NCBI RefSeq assembly: GCF_001613165.1
Contig: NZ_BDBV01000036.1
Location: forward strand, 62,001 to 126,000
Length of the DNA: 64,000 bases
DNA from: Nocardia mexicana NBRC 108244
GTDB lineage: Bacteria > Actinomycetota > Actinomycetes > Mycobacteriales > Mycobacteriaceae
Direction: 5' to 3'
Under the pieces are notes generated by a model. It saw only the letters and a program-made list of their open reading frames with translations. It did no database searches and had not been told where the DNA came from. The translations under genes were made by a program, and so were the position numbers. The stretch's first letter is position 1. Each line of letters starts with the position of its first letter. Below are positions 1 through 10,900 of the stretch, in pieces.

Positions 1-387
1 GCCCTGGTAGCCGGGCACCACGTCGCAGACCACCAGATTGTCGAACTCGGCCACCCAGGTCATCGCCCGGGCCAGGGCCAGATGCGCGGATTTCGCGGAG
101 ACCAGCGACGCCGTGCGCCACGGCCCGGACGCCAGCCCCGTGACGATCGCGCGGCGTTCGGCCGCGTCGCGGTAGGTCACCGCCGCCCCGGCGTCCTCGT
201 AGTCCGCGCCGATCTCGGCCGCGAGATCGTCCAGGGCGGTTTCGACCGCGCGGGCCAGGTCCTGCTTGCCGTCGCCGCGAATCTGCTGCGTCCGATGGTG
301 CAGTATCCGCTCGGGCAGGTTGTCCGTACCGGCGAGGAGCGCCACCGCCTGGACGGCGCCGCGCTCGGTGGAAACGCCGAATGTCAC
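1..387 (-). CDS. Conserved actinobacterial protein, 3' end outside window
   Basis: 129 codons are visible, reading leftwards off the edge of the window with no stop. The start is GTG at 387, with another in-frame GTG immediately upstream at 390. The protein opens TFGVSTERGAVQAVALLAG and continues with charged and Ala-rich helices. The opening strand-turn-strand resembles the first phosphate loop of actin/HSP70-like folds and of conserved mycobacterial/nocardial proteins of unknown function, but I cannot confirm a family. It is divergent from the TetR gene, and the 168-bp gap between them should hold both promoters. Codon use matches the core genome. Confidence 0.6.
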   Translation of the reverse strand, partial: MTFGVSTERGAVQAVALLAGTDNLPERILHHRTQQIRGDGKQDLARAVETALDDLAAEIGADYEDAGAAVTYRDAAERRAIVTGLASGPWRTASLVSAKSAHLALARAMTWVAEFDNLVVCDVVPGYQG

Positions 388-555
388 CACAGATCGAGCT
401 ACCACTGATCAGCCTTCCGACATATCGAGGTACGCCATACTTGGTTATGTGTTCGTCACCACATCGGGCGTGGATGGGTTATGAGTGACGACCAAACCGA
501 GCACGAACGGCGCCGCCGCGTGTCATCCGCGTGTCGCTACCGCTAGCCTGGGGAG

Positions 556-1266
556 GTGGTGGAAGCGCGTACGGCATCGAGGTCGAACCGTCGTCCCGAC
601 CCCGCACTGGAGTTGCAGGACGACCCGCAGGAGTTGATGCCGCGACGGCGCCCGACCCAGGAGCGCAGCAAGCGCAAGTTCGACGCCCTGCTGCAGGCAT
701 CCAGGGAGCTGCTGGTCGAGGTCGGTTTCGAATCGTTCACCTGCGAGGAGGTCGCGGGCCGCGCGGAGGTGCCGATCGGCACGCTGTATCAGTTCTTCGC
801 CAACAAATACGTCATCGTGTGCGAGCTCAATCGCCAGGATCTGGTGGCGGTATCGCGGGAGCTGGCCGATTTCCACGGCGAGATCCCGTCGATGGACTGG
901 CTGCGGCACATGAACAAGTTCGTCGACCACCTGGCCGACCTGTGGATGACCGACCCGTCGCGGCGCGAGGTCTGGCTGGCCATGCAGTCCACGCCCTCCA
1001 CGCGGGCCACCGGCGTCATCCACGAGAAGGAGTTCGCCGAGGTCGTCCAGCAGATGCTGCGGCCGCTGATGCCCCGCACGCCGCGCGTCCGCCGATCCAT
1101 GATGGCGCAGGTGCTGGTGCACATGGTGTATTCGATGATGAACTTCTCCGTGCAGGACGGGCTCAGCCACGACGCCGCCGTCACGGAGCTCAAGCGGCTC
1201 ATGGTCGCGTATCTGCTGGTCGCGGAGAAGGAATCACGGTCGGGCGGGCAGCGGGACCCCGGCTGA
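556..1266 (+). CDS. TetR family transcriptional regulator
   Basis: 236 residues, starting at GTG 556 just after a GGGAGG-like ribosome site. The N-terminal 45 residues are a polar tail. Residues about 50-100 form the TetR helix-turn-helix: a Lys/Arg-rich first helix, then CEEVAGRAEVPIGTLYQFF, the classic recognition helix. The rest is an all-helical ligand-binding domain. It is convergent with acpS, with only 4 bases between the two stop codons. Regulators of the FasR type are known to control fas-acpS in mycobacteria, but this protein is not obviously the Rv3208 FasR orthologue. A role in controlling fas is inferred from position only. Confidence 0.88.
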   Translation: MVEARTASRSNRRPDPALELQDDPQELMPRRRPTQERSKRKFDALLQASRELLVEVGFESFTCEEVAGRAEVPIGTLYQFFANKYVIVCELNRQDLVAVSRELADFHGEIPSMDWLRHMNKFVDHLADLWMTDPSRREVWLAMQSTPSTRATGVIHEKEFAEVVQQMLRPLMPRTPRVRRSMMAQVLVHMVYSMMNFSVQDGLSHDAAVTELKRLMVAYLLVAEKESRSGGQRDPG

Positions 1267-1270
1267 GCGA

Positions 1271-1702
1271 CTAACGCTCGCGGGACTCGATCAGGTCGGC
1301 TAGCTCGCCCGGGTCTTCCAGGACCACCATGGCGGCGGCCGTATCGCCGTCGTGCGTGAGGGACAGGTGCACGCGGACGCGGGGGAGGAATTCGGCGGCC
1401 AGGCCGTGCAGCTTGATGCTCGGGCGGCCCCAGGCGTCGTTGGCCACCTCGATCAGCGGGTACGGGTTGTCACCGACCTGGGGACTGCGCGCGAACCTGG
1501 AGGACGCCCAGGCCTTGATCACCGCCTCCTTGGCCGCCCAGCGCGCCGCGTAGCTGCGCGCCGGATCGGTGCCCTTGCTCTCGCAGTAGCGCCGCTCCCC
1601 CGCGGTGAAACTCTCCCGGAGCATGGTGGTTCCGGCCCGCTTCAGCTGCTCCGCGAATTCGGAAATGGTCACCAGGTCCAGGCCGATCCCCAGGATGGTC
1701 AC
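1271..1702 (-). CDS. acpS: Holo-[acyl-carrier-protein] synthase AcpS
   Basis: 143 residues, the normal length for the family. It transfers 4'-phosphopantetheine from CoA to the serine of acyl carrier domains and is needed to activate the neighbouring FAS, which has no transferase domain of its own. The magnesium-binding Asp9 lies in GIGLDLV and Glu59 in RWAAKEAVIKA, both diagnostic. The start is GTG at 1702, with GAGGAG 11 bases upstream. It lies 225 bp downstream of fas on the same strand, the fas-acpS order known from Mycobacterium, but a strong hairpin sits between the genes (see 1861-1898). Cytosolic. Confidence 0.95.
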   Translation of the reverse strand: MTILGIGLDLVTISEFAEQLKRAGTTMLRESFTAGERRYCESKGTDPARSYAARWAAKEAVIKAWASSRFARSPQVGDNPYPLIEVANDAWGRPSIKLHGLAAEFLPRVRVHLSLTHDGDTAAAMVVLEDPGELADLIESRER

Positions 1703-1860
1703 AGTGTCTGCAGCTCCTCAACCGTCAGTGGGCCACGGCGGCGATGGCCGCCGCGGTCCGTCCAGCGAATCCGAGCCGGTAACCACCCTTCGTGACAGCG
1801 GTCACCGGCTCGGCTGCAACATACCAGCGCAGCACAGGGCTTCCCGGGGAAACAGACGCA

Positions 1861-1898
1861 CGGGCCCCGACCACCGCCGAGACGATGGTCGGGGCCCG
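1861..1898 (-). terminator. Long hairpin after fas
   Basis: A perfect 13-bp stem (CGGGCCCCGACCA at 1861-1873 against its complement at 1886-1898) with a 12-base loop, about 30 bp past the fas stop. There is no T-run, which is usual for actinobacterial terminators. It may end or attenuate transcription before acpS. Confidence 0.65.
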
Positions 1899-1927
1899 GT
1901 CGGCGCCGGGTTACGTGCGGGGCCCGA

Positions 1928-4900
1928 CTATCGGCAGGCGGGCCCGGCGTCGGCGGCGTAGGTGCCGTCCGCTGTCAGCCGGGCGTTCGGCGACAGCAGC
2001 ACGTCGGCCTCCAGCTGCCGAATCTGCTTGGCGGGGGTGCCATCCGAGCCCAGGCGGCGGTCGGCGGGCCGCTCGTACAGCGGGGCGCCGCCGCACATGG
2101 CCTCCACGAACCGCTGCCGCCCGTCGAGCTGCCGCTGCTCGGCGCGGCGCTGGTACTCCTCGCGCCGCTGCGGGTCGATGGCCTCGATGAACGCCTGCGG
2201 ATGCACGACCGCCAAAAGCCCTGACACATGCCCGAATCCGAGCGAGGTGACCAGACCGGCCTTGAGCGCGAACCGATCTCCGAACCGCAGCGGCTCGCGC
2301 GCCCACACCAGGTGCGGGTAGTCCTGCATCTTGTCGTCGACACAGTCGAGGCTGCGGTTCGGCGGGATCACGCCCTGCTCGAGCACCTGGCACAGGCCGA
2401 TCAGCTGGAATGCCGCCGCACCGCCCTTCGCGTGCCCGGTCAGCGACTTCTGCGAGATCACGAACAGCGGGGCGCCGTCCGTGCGGCCCAGCGCGCCTGC
2501 CAGCCGCTCGTGCAGCTCGGACTCGTTGGGATCGTTTGCGGCCGTGGAGGTGTCGTGCTTGGACACCACACTGACCTCGTCCGCCGAGACACCCAGCTTC
2601 CGCAGCGCGGCCGCCAGGCGGGACTCCTGACCGCCGCGACCGGCGCCCAGCGCGCCCAGGCCCGGCGCCGGGATCGAGGTGTGCACCCCGTCGGCGAACG
2701 ACTGCGCGTAGGCGAGAACACCCAGGACCGGCAGGCCCATCTCCACCGCGACGTCACCGCGCGCCAGCAGAACCGTTCCGCCACCCTGCGATTCGACGAA
2801 TCCGCCGCGGCGGCGATCGTTGGCGCGGGAGAAGTACCGGTCGCTGATGCCCTTGGCGCTCATCGCCGCCGAGTCCGCGGTGGCCGACATGTCACCGAAG
2901 CCGACGATGCCCTCGATACCGAGGTCGTCGTAGCCGCCGGCGACCACGACGTCGGCCTTGCCGAGCCGGATCTTGTCCACGCCCTCCTCGACCGATACCG
3001 CCGCGGTCGCGCACGCCGCGACCGGGTGGATCATCCCGCCGTAGCTGCCGACGTAGGACTGAACCACATGTGCCAGAGCGACATTCGGCAGCGCCTCCTG
3101 CAGGATGTCGTTGGCGCGCGGCTCGCCGAGCAGGTTGTCGATGTACAGCGACCGCATCGACGACATGCCGCCCATGCCGGTGCCCTGGGTGTTGGTCACC
3201 AGCGAGGGGTGCACCCAGCTCATCAGCTCGGCCGGGCTGAAGCCCGAGGACAGGAACGCGTCGACGGTGCAGACGATGTTCCACAGCGCGACCCGGTCCA
3301 CCGAGCTCGCCATGTCCGGGGAGATGCCCCACTTGGTGGGATCCCAGCCCGCGGGGATCTGGCCGCCCACGGTGCGCGACAGCTTCGCCTTGCGCGGCAC
3401 CCGAATCTCGGTGCCCGCCTTGCGCGTCACCTGCCAGTCACCCGAGTCGGCGACCGGCGTGATCACCGTGTGCTCCGGATCGGCGGCGTGGAAGGCGCGG
3501 GCCTCGGCCTCGCTGGTGACCGCGAACGACAGGTCCTTGTCCAGGAACACCGACGTCAGCAGCGGCGCGGCGTTGTCGACCATGGCGCCGTCGTCGCCGT
3601 AGCGGCGCACGCCGCAGCGTTCCACGACCGCGTCGTGGTAGCGCTCGGCCAGCTCGGATTCGTCGACGTAGTCACCGGATTCGGCGTCGTACCAGCCGGG
3701 CTTGGGATCGTTCTCCCAGGTGACCAGGCCGGTGGTCCACGCCAGTTCGAGCACGCCCGCCGCCGACAGCTCGTCCGCGACCTCCATCTCGAAGCGGGTG
3801 CGCGCCGAGCCGTAGGGACCGAGCTCCCCGGCGCCGACGATCACCACCATATCGGCGAGATCGGTTGTGACGGCGCCCCATTCGGGCACCGGCAGCGCCG
3901 AGGTCAGCGTCGGCGGGGCCGGGAGGGCCGCGATCGTGGCAATGTCATCCTCGGATTCGCCTGCGGCGGCCTCGGATTCAAGGGCCTCCGCCTCCTTGGC
4001 GAGCGCGGGCAGGTCCAGCTTGGCGCGGGCCAGGCCGCCGGTCAGGTCGATCTGCTGCGGTCCGGACGCGGTGACCACGCGAGCCCGGCTGGTGCACCAC
4101 TTGAGCAGCTCGTCGGCGATCTCCGGCGTGGACCAGGTGTGCACCCCGGCCTTCTCGACGGCCGCGACCAGCGGATCGTTGTGGCCCATCAGTCCGGTGC
4201 CGCGCACCCAGCCGATCAGCGCGTGCACCAGCGTGACCCGCTGCGACCACGACTTCTCCACGCGCCACTTGGCGATCACCGCATCCAGCGCGGCCTTGGA
4301 TTCGCCGTAGGCGCCGTCCCCGCCGAAGATGCCGCGGTTGGGCGAACCCGGCAGCACCACATGCAGTTTCGCGTCGACGTCGTGATCGGCGCCGAGCTTC
4401 GACAGCCCGCCGATGAGGCGCTCCACCGACCACAGCAGCACCCGCATCTCCATCTCGGCGCGGGCACCGGCATCGGTCAGATCGCCCGCGACGCGCGGCG
4501 CCGCGAACGGCAGCAGCAGCGTCGGGGTCATCGCCGGCTTGACGAGAACCTTTGCGCCACCGGCATTGTCGCTCTGCTCATTGCCGACCCACTCGATCAG
4601 CGCGTCGACGTCGGAGTAGGAGGCCATATTGGCGGGGACAACCCAGAGCGCGGCGCCGTGGCGGGCGTTCTCGCGGTACAGCTTCTTGTAGAAGCCGAGC
4701 CGGTCGTCGTCGAGCCGGGACGTGGTGACGATGACGGTCGCGCCGCCGCCCAGCAGGCGCCCGGCGGCCGCGGCCGCGATGGAACCCTTGCTGGCACCGG
4801 TGATCACGGCGATATCGGAGGACCAGCCACCGGCCTCCTCGGTGTCCAGGGCCGCCTCGGCGATCCGCTCGTACACACCGGCGAGCACCGAGCGGGCCTC

Positions 4901-7900
4901 GGCCATCGCGCGCTGCCGCCACCAGTTCGCCTGTGCCGCAACGGCCGCACCGGAACCCAGATAGCCGTCCACGGGCAGGTCGGCGGACTCGGCGTCCGCA
5001 CCCAGCCACAGCCGCGCCAGATCCTCGCGGGCGGTGGCCCAGCGGTCGTCGATCAGCACCGCCTTGCGGCCGTCGAACGCCGGGGCGACCAGACGCGGCC
5101 AGTCCGAACCGAGTTCGGCCGACACCAGATCCACCAGCGACTCGTCGCTGGCCTCGGGCGCCGACACCTGCTCGTCCAGGCCCAGCTGCTCCAGCACGAC
5201 CCGGGCCGCGGTGGCCAGCACGCCGTCCCGGCCGGTGATCTGCTCGGTGAACTCGCCGAGCGCGGCCGCGTCGACGGTGGCTCCGCCGCCGCCTCCGGCC
5301 GCGGGCAGCGCCACGCTGACCCCGCGCCGCGCGGCGACCGACTGCACGGCGGCGTCGATCGCGGCATCCACCGCGGCGCCGTCGCCGAGCGCGCCCGACA
5401 CCAGGCCGCCCAGGTCGCCGCCGCGCACGCTGGCGCCCTCGCGGGTGCCCAGCGACACCTCGGCGGTGACGTGGTGGGCCCAGCCGTCGCCGAGCTCCCA
5501 CACCTTCTTCACCCGATCCGCGATCGCGGCGGGACGCTTGCCGGAGGGGCCGAACACCTTGCGCAGATGATCGCCGACGGCATCGGACAGCACCGAGCCG
5601 AAGGGCTTGTAGGTGCGGGCGAGCCGCTCCACGGTCGCCGACAGCGCGCCCATGTCCGCGTCGGCGGCGCCGTCGATGGCGCCCAGCGACAGCTCCGAGC
5701 CGAGGTCGACCAGCAGCTGGTTACGCCGCGAGGAGACGCCGTCGCAGAGGCCCTCGATGGTGTCCACCGGACCGATCTGGTCCAGGCGCAGCTTGGTCCA
5801 CAGGGCGATCAGCACGCGGGTCGCGTCGGCCGCGGTGAACGGGATGTCGTCGGGACGCGGACCACCGGCCGGGGCCGCCGCGGGGGCGGGGGCCGCTGCC
5901 GGAGCCGCGGCGGCGGCAGCCGGAACCTGTTCGGCCACGGTCTCTTCCGGCTCCTCCACCGGCGCCGGATCGGTATCGGTGGAGTACACGACACCGGCCT
6001 CGCGCTCGATATTGAGCACCTCCACCTTGGCGGTGGCGAACTGCGGCAGCTTCAGCGTGTTGGTGGCGAGATTGGCGACGGTCGGCGTGGCGGCCAGGCC
6101 GATCTCTACGAACCGCTCCACCGCCAGCCCGCCGTGCGCGGGATCGGTGAACAGCAGATCCTGGGTCTCGATCCAGCGCACCGGACTGGCGAACTGCCAG
6201 GCCAGCAGCTCGATCAGCACCACCCGGCACAGCTCGCTCGGGCGGGCCGACCAGTCGTCCCAATCCGCCAGCACCCGCGTGAGCGGCTCCGACGGCACCA
6301 GATCGGCGATCTCGGCGATGAACTCGCGCTCCAGCGAGAACGGCCGCGGCACCAGGTTCGGAATGTAGCGCCCGGCAAGGATTTCCGGATGCAGATCCTC
6401 CGGCAGCAGGTCCTCGAGCTTGTGCCGGAACTCCGGCACGCCCTTGCGCAGCACGGTCGAGTGGAACGGCACGTCGATGCCGGGCACCAGCACGAACGCG
6501 CGCTTGCCGCCGAATTCCGCACGGCGGCGCTCGATTTCGGCCTCCAGCTCCTCCAGGCCCTTGACCGTGCCCGCGATGGCGTACTGCGAGCCGCGCAGGT
6601 TCAGGTTGACGACCTCCAGGAACTCGTCGGCACGAGCCCCCACCTCGGCGACGAAGTCGATGACCTCGGCGTCGGGCAGCCCGATCTGCGACGGCCGGAT
6701 GGCGGCCATCCGATAGTCGCTGCGGCCCTGGGCATCCCGGGGCACCAGCTCGTGCATCGCCGAACCGCGCTGGAACACCACCTCCAGCACGGCCTCCAGC
6801 GGCAGCACCCCGGCCACGGCGGCGAGCGCGTTGTACTCGCCGACCGAATGCCCGGCCAGCATAGCGCCCTCGACGAACGCACCGGCCTCGCGCAGCTCGG
6901 CCACCTGGGCGACACCGAGGGTCGCCATCGCGACCTGCGTGAACTGGGTCAGGTGCAGCACGCCCTGCGGGTGCCGGTACTCGACGCCGCGGGCCTTGAG
7001 ATAGGTCGGGTTGTCGCGGACCACGGCGAGGATGGAGAAGCCCAGCGCCTCGCGGGTGTGCTTGTCCGCGCGATCCCACACGTCCTTGGCGGCCTTGGAA
7101 CGCGAACGCGCGTCCAGGCCCATCCCCTTGCTCTGGATGCCCTGGCCGGGGAAGGCGTACACGGTCTTCGGCGGGGCGAGCCGCGCGGTCGCGGTCATCA
7201 CCAGATCACCGCCGGTCCGGCAGGACACCTCGACCAGCTCGGTGCCCTGGTCGACCGCGATCCGCTCGACGCGCACGTCGATCTCCGCGCCGGGCCGCAC
7301 CATGCCGAGGAACCGGGTGGTCCACGCGGTCACCGTCCGTGCGGGCACCGGGGATTCGGGATCGACCGCCGAGACCGCGTGCTGCGCGGCCGCCGACAGC
7401 CACATGCCGTGCACGATCGGGCTGCCCAGACCGGCCAGGCGGGCGGCGTTGGCGCTGGTGTGAATCGGGTTGTGGTCGCCCGACACCGCGGCGAAGGCGC
7501 CCATCGCGCGCGGGGCGACCATGCGCACGTCGCGGCGGCGGCGACGCGGGGTATCGGTGGCCTCGGCCGAGACGGTGCCCGCGGCCCGCGGCGGATCGGA
7601 CAGTTCGCCGTCACCGTTGCGGCCGCGAATGGCGAAGCGCTCCACCAGCTTTGCCACGGTCGGGGTCTCCAGGCCGTGGTCGCGCATGACGCCGACCTCG
7701 ACGCGCACCTCGACGACGCGGCCCATATCGGTGTCGAGCACCGACGCCGATTCCGCGCGGACCGTGAGAACCGCGGCGTTGGAAGGCAATTCGTTCACCA
7801 GCTCGATCCGGTGGTCCAGGTGGACCAGATCCAGCATGCCCTCGATGACGCTGCGGGCGTCCTCGGTGCGGGTGGCGCCCAGGACGGCGAAGACGGCGGG

Positions 7901-10900
7901 CCAGCAGGCGCCCACGAGCACGTCGGGCACGGTGCGGCCGATGGTGCTCAACGTCGGGGGGAGCCCGGAGCCGGTGACACCGGCGTGATCGGCGATCAGA
8001 TCCGGGGTCCAGGCGAGATTCACGTGCGCGACGTGCGTTCCGTCGGCGGACCGCACCTCCGGGAGCGACTGTCCGGCCGCGACGGCCAGCAGCGCCGACA
8101 TCGCGGCCTCGGCATCGTCTTCCGTGATCACCGGCGCCCCGCCGTTGTACACGGAGGCGGGCACCGTGATGCGAATGCGCACCGCGTCCTTGCCCAGCAG
8201 CGGCACCGCGAGTTCCACGTAGGCGTGGTCGGTTTCGGGGCCCTCGGTGGCGCGCAGGGTGGCGCCCGTCGGCGGGTGCACGGCGCCCTTGCCGTTCATG
8301 GTCCACTCGTGCAGATCGCCGAGCCGGTGGATCGGGTTGACCGTGGTGCGGCCGGACCACTGCACATCCGTTGCGGCGAGCACGATGTCGATCGCGCCCG
8401 CGGCCACCTCGACGCGACGTCGGCCGTCCACCGCCTGCGGCGTGACCCCGCCGCGCATCAGCGAGTAGGCGGTGTCCTGCTCGAACCGGTCCAGCAGCTC
8501 GCCGACCGGCTCGTCCACCCGGGTGATGCCGGCGACCGACACGGTGCCCGGGATGACGCACACCTGATCGGCCGCGTAGCGCGAATCATGCGCCTGCCAC
8601 AGCGAATCCGAGCGCCACCAGCGGCGCACGTCGGCGTCGACGACCGGCACGAAGTTCACCGGCTTGCCCGGCGTCTTGCACAGCGCGACGAAGAACGGAA
8701 CGTCGGCCGGGTGCAGCACGGTGCCCGCGGCGGCCGGGTACTGCTCCTTCAGCGCGCAGATCGCCCGCACCGGCTGCTCGAACGCGGCGTCGTCGGCGAA
8801 CAGCGTCGGGATCTCGCCGCGGTCGGCCGGATGCAGCCGGGATTCGGTGCGGCGCATCATCTCCGCGAACCGGTCGCGCCAGGTGATGTCCAGCCACACC
8901 GAGCGGGTCGCGTCGGCGATGGCGTCGCCGAGGTCGGTGCCGCAGTCGAAGTCCTTGCGACGGTCCAGCCCGACCGCGAGCTCGACGTAGCGCTCCAGCC
9001 ATTCCAGGTAGGTCATGGTGGCGACGTCACCGAAATACGGCTTGGCCGTGCGGTCCAGCGCCTCGATGATCTCCGCGCGCCGCTCGGAGACGGCCTCCGC
9101 ATCGCCCGCGACCTCGTCGAGCAGGCGGCCCGTGCGCGAGGCCGAGTTGTCGATCTCGTGGATGTCGGCACCCAATTGGCTACGCCCCGAGGCCATTCCG
9201 GCCGCGGCCGTGCCCGCACCGACCCAGTTCGGGGTGCCGGGGGTGTCGACCAGCAGCTGCTTCACCTCGGGCGCCGTGGTGGCCTCCAGGGTGGCCATGG
9301 CGGCCGTGCCGACGAGCACGCCGTCCAGCGGCATCGCCGGATAGTCGTACGCCACCGACCATTCGCCGGTCAGATACTCGGTGGAGCGCTCGGGGGTGCC
9401 GATCCCGCCGCCGACGCAGACCACCACGTTGGATCGGTTGCGCAGCTCGGCGTAGGTCTCGAGCAGCAGGTCGTCGAGGTCCTCCCAGGAGTGGTGGCCA
9501 CCGGCGCGGCCGCCCTCGATGTGCATGATCACCGGGTAGTCCGGCACGGCGTCGGCGATGCGCAGCACCGCACGGATCTGCGCGACCGTGCCGGGCTTGA
9601 ACGCGACGTGGGTGATGCCGACCTCGCCGAGCTCCTCGATCAGCGCCACGGCCTCCTCGAGCTCCGGGATGCCCGCGGTGACGATCACGCCGTCGAACGG
9701 GGCGCCGGCGGCGCGGGCGCGCTGCACCAGCCGCTTGCCGCCCAGCTGCAGCTTCCACAGGTACGGGTCGAGGAACAGCGAGTTGAACTGCACCGCGCGG
9801 CCCGGCTGCAGCAGTGTCCGCAGCTCGGCGACGCGGTCGGCGAAGATCTGCTCGGTCACCTGACCGCCGCCGGCCAGCTCCGCCCAGTGGCCCGCATTCG
9901 CCGCGGCCGCAACGATTTTGGCGTCGACCGTGGTCGGCGTCATACCCGCCAGCAGCACGGGCGAGCGACCGGTGAGGCGGGTGAAGGACGTCTCGACCAC
10001 GACGCGGCCGTTGGGCAGACGCACCGGCTTCGGCGCGAACTCCGACCAGGCGGGGGCCACCTCGGGCGCCGCGCCCGGCGTGAACAGGCTCCGCTGGCCC
10101 GCGCGGGTCGCGGCCGGGACCGCGCCGACGCCGGTGCCCTTCAGCGAGCCCTGGGTGAGACGGGTCAGCAGATCGCCGGGACCCAGGTCCAGAATCCACT
10201 GTGCGCCGGCGGAAACCACGTCGTCGACGGTCTGCACCCAGTCGACCGGGTCGACCAGGATGGCCCGGGTGAGCCGGGTGGCCAGCTCGGCGTCGATCCC
10301 GCACTGGTTGGCCCAGGCGGTCACCAGATCCACGGTGTCGGCGAGCGCCGGGTGATGGAACGCGACCTCGACGTCGACGTCCTCGAATACGGGCGCGAAC
10401 ACGGCGCCGCCGCGCTTCTTCGCCTCCCGGTCGCGGGTCTGCTCGTCGTGGATCTCCGTGCAGCGCCGCCGCACCCGATCCAGCTGAGTCACGGTGCCCG
10501 ACAGCACCACTCGGCGGCGCCCGTTGCGAATCGACACCACCGCGGCCGTGGCCGGGTCGACACCCCGCGCGGCCGCGGTGACCACGTCCCGCAGCTGCTC
10601 CGGATCCACGTTCGACACCGCGACCATCGGCGACTTCTCGCCGACCGGGATCAGCCCGCGCCGGCGCGCCACCAGGGTCGCCGCGGCGCCGATCAGCTGT
10701 GCCAGCGCCAGCAGCTCCGCATCGCGGGCGCCGCGGGCCTCGGCGGACTCCGCCGCCAGCAGGCCCTGCGAATGCCCGACGATCGCGACCGGCGCATGCT
10801 CGGCCGCGTCGAGGCCCTGCAGCCGCAGCGCGCGCAGCGCCGCCACCTGCGCCAGGAACACGCCCGGCATGGAGATCGCGGCCGAGCGCAGCACCGGCTC

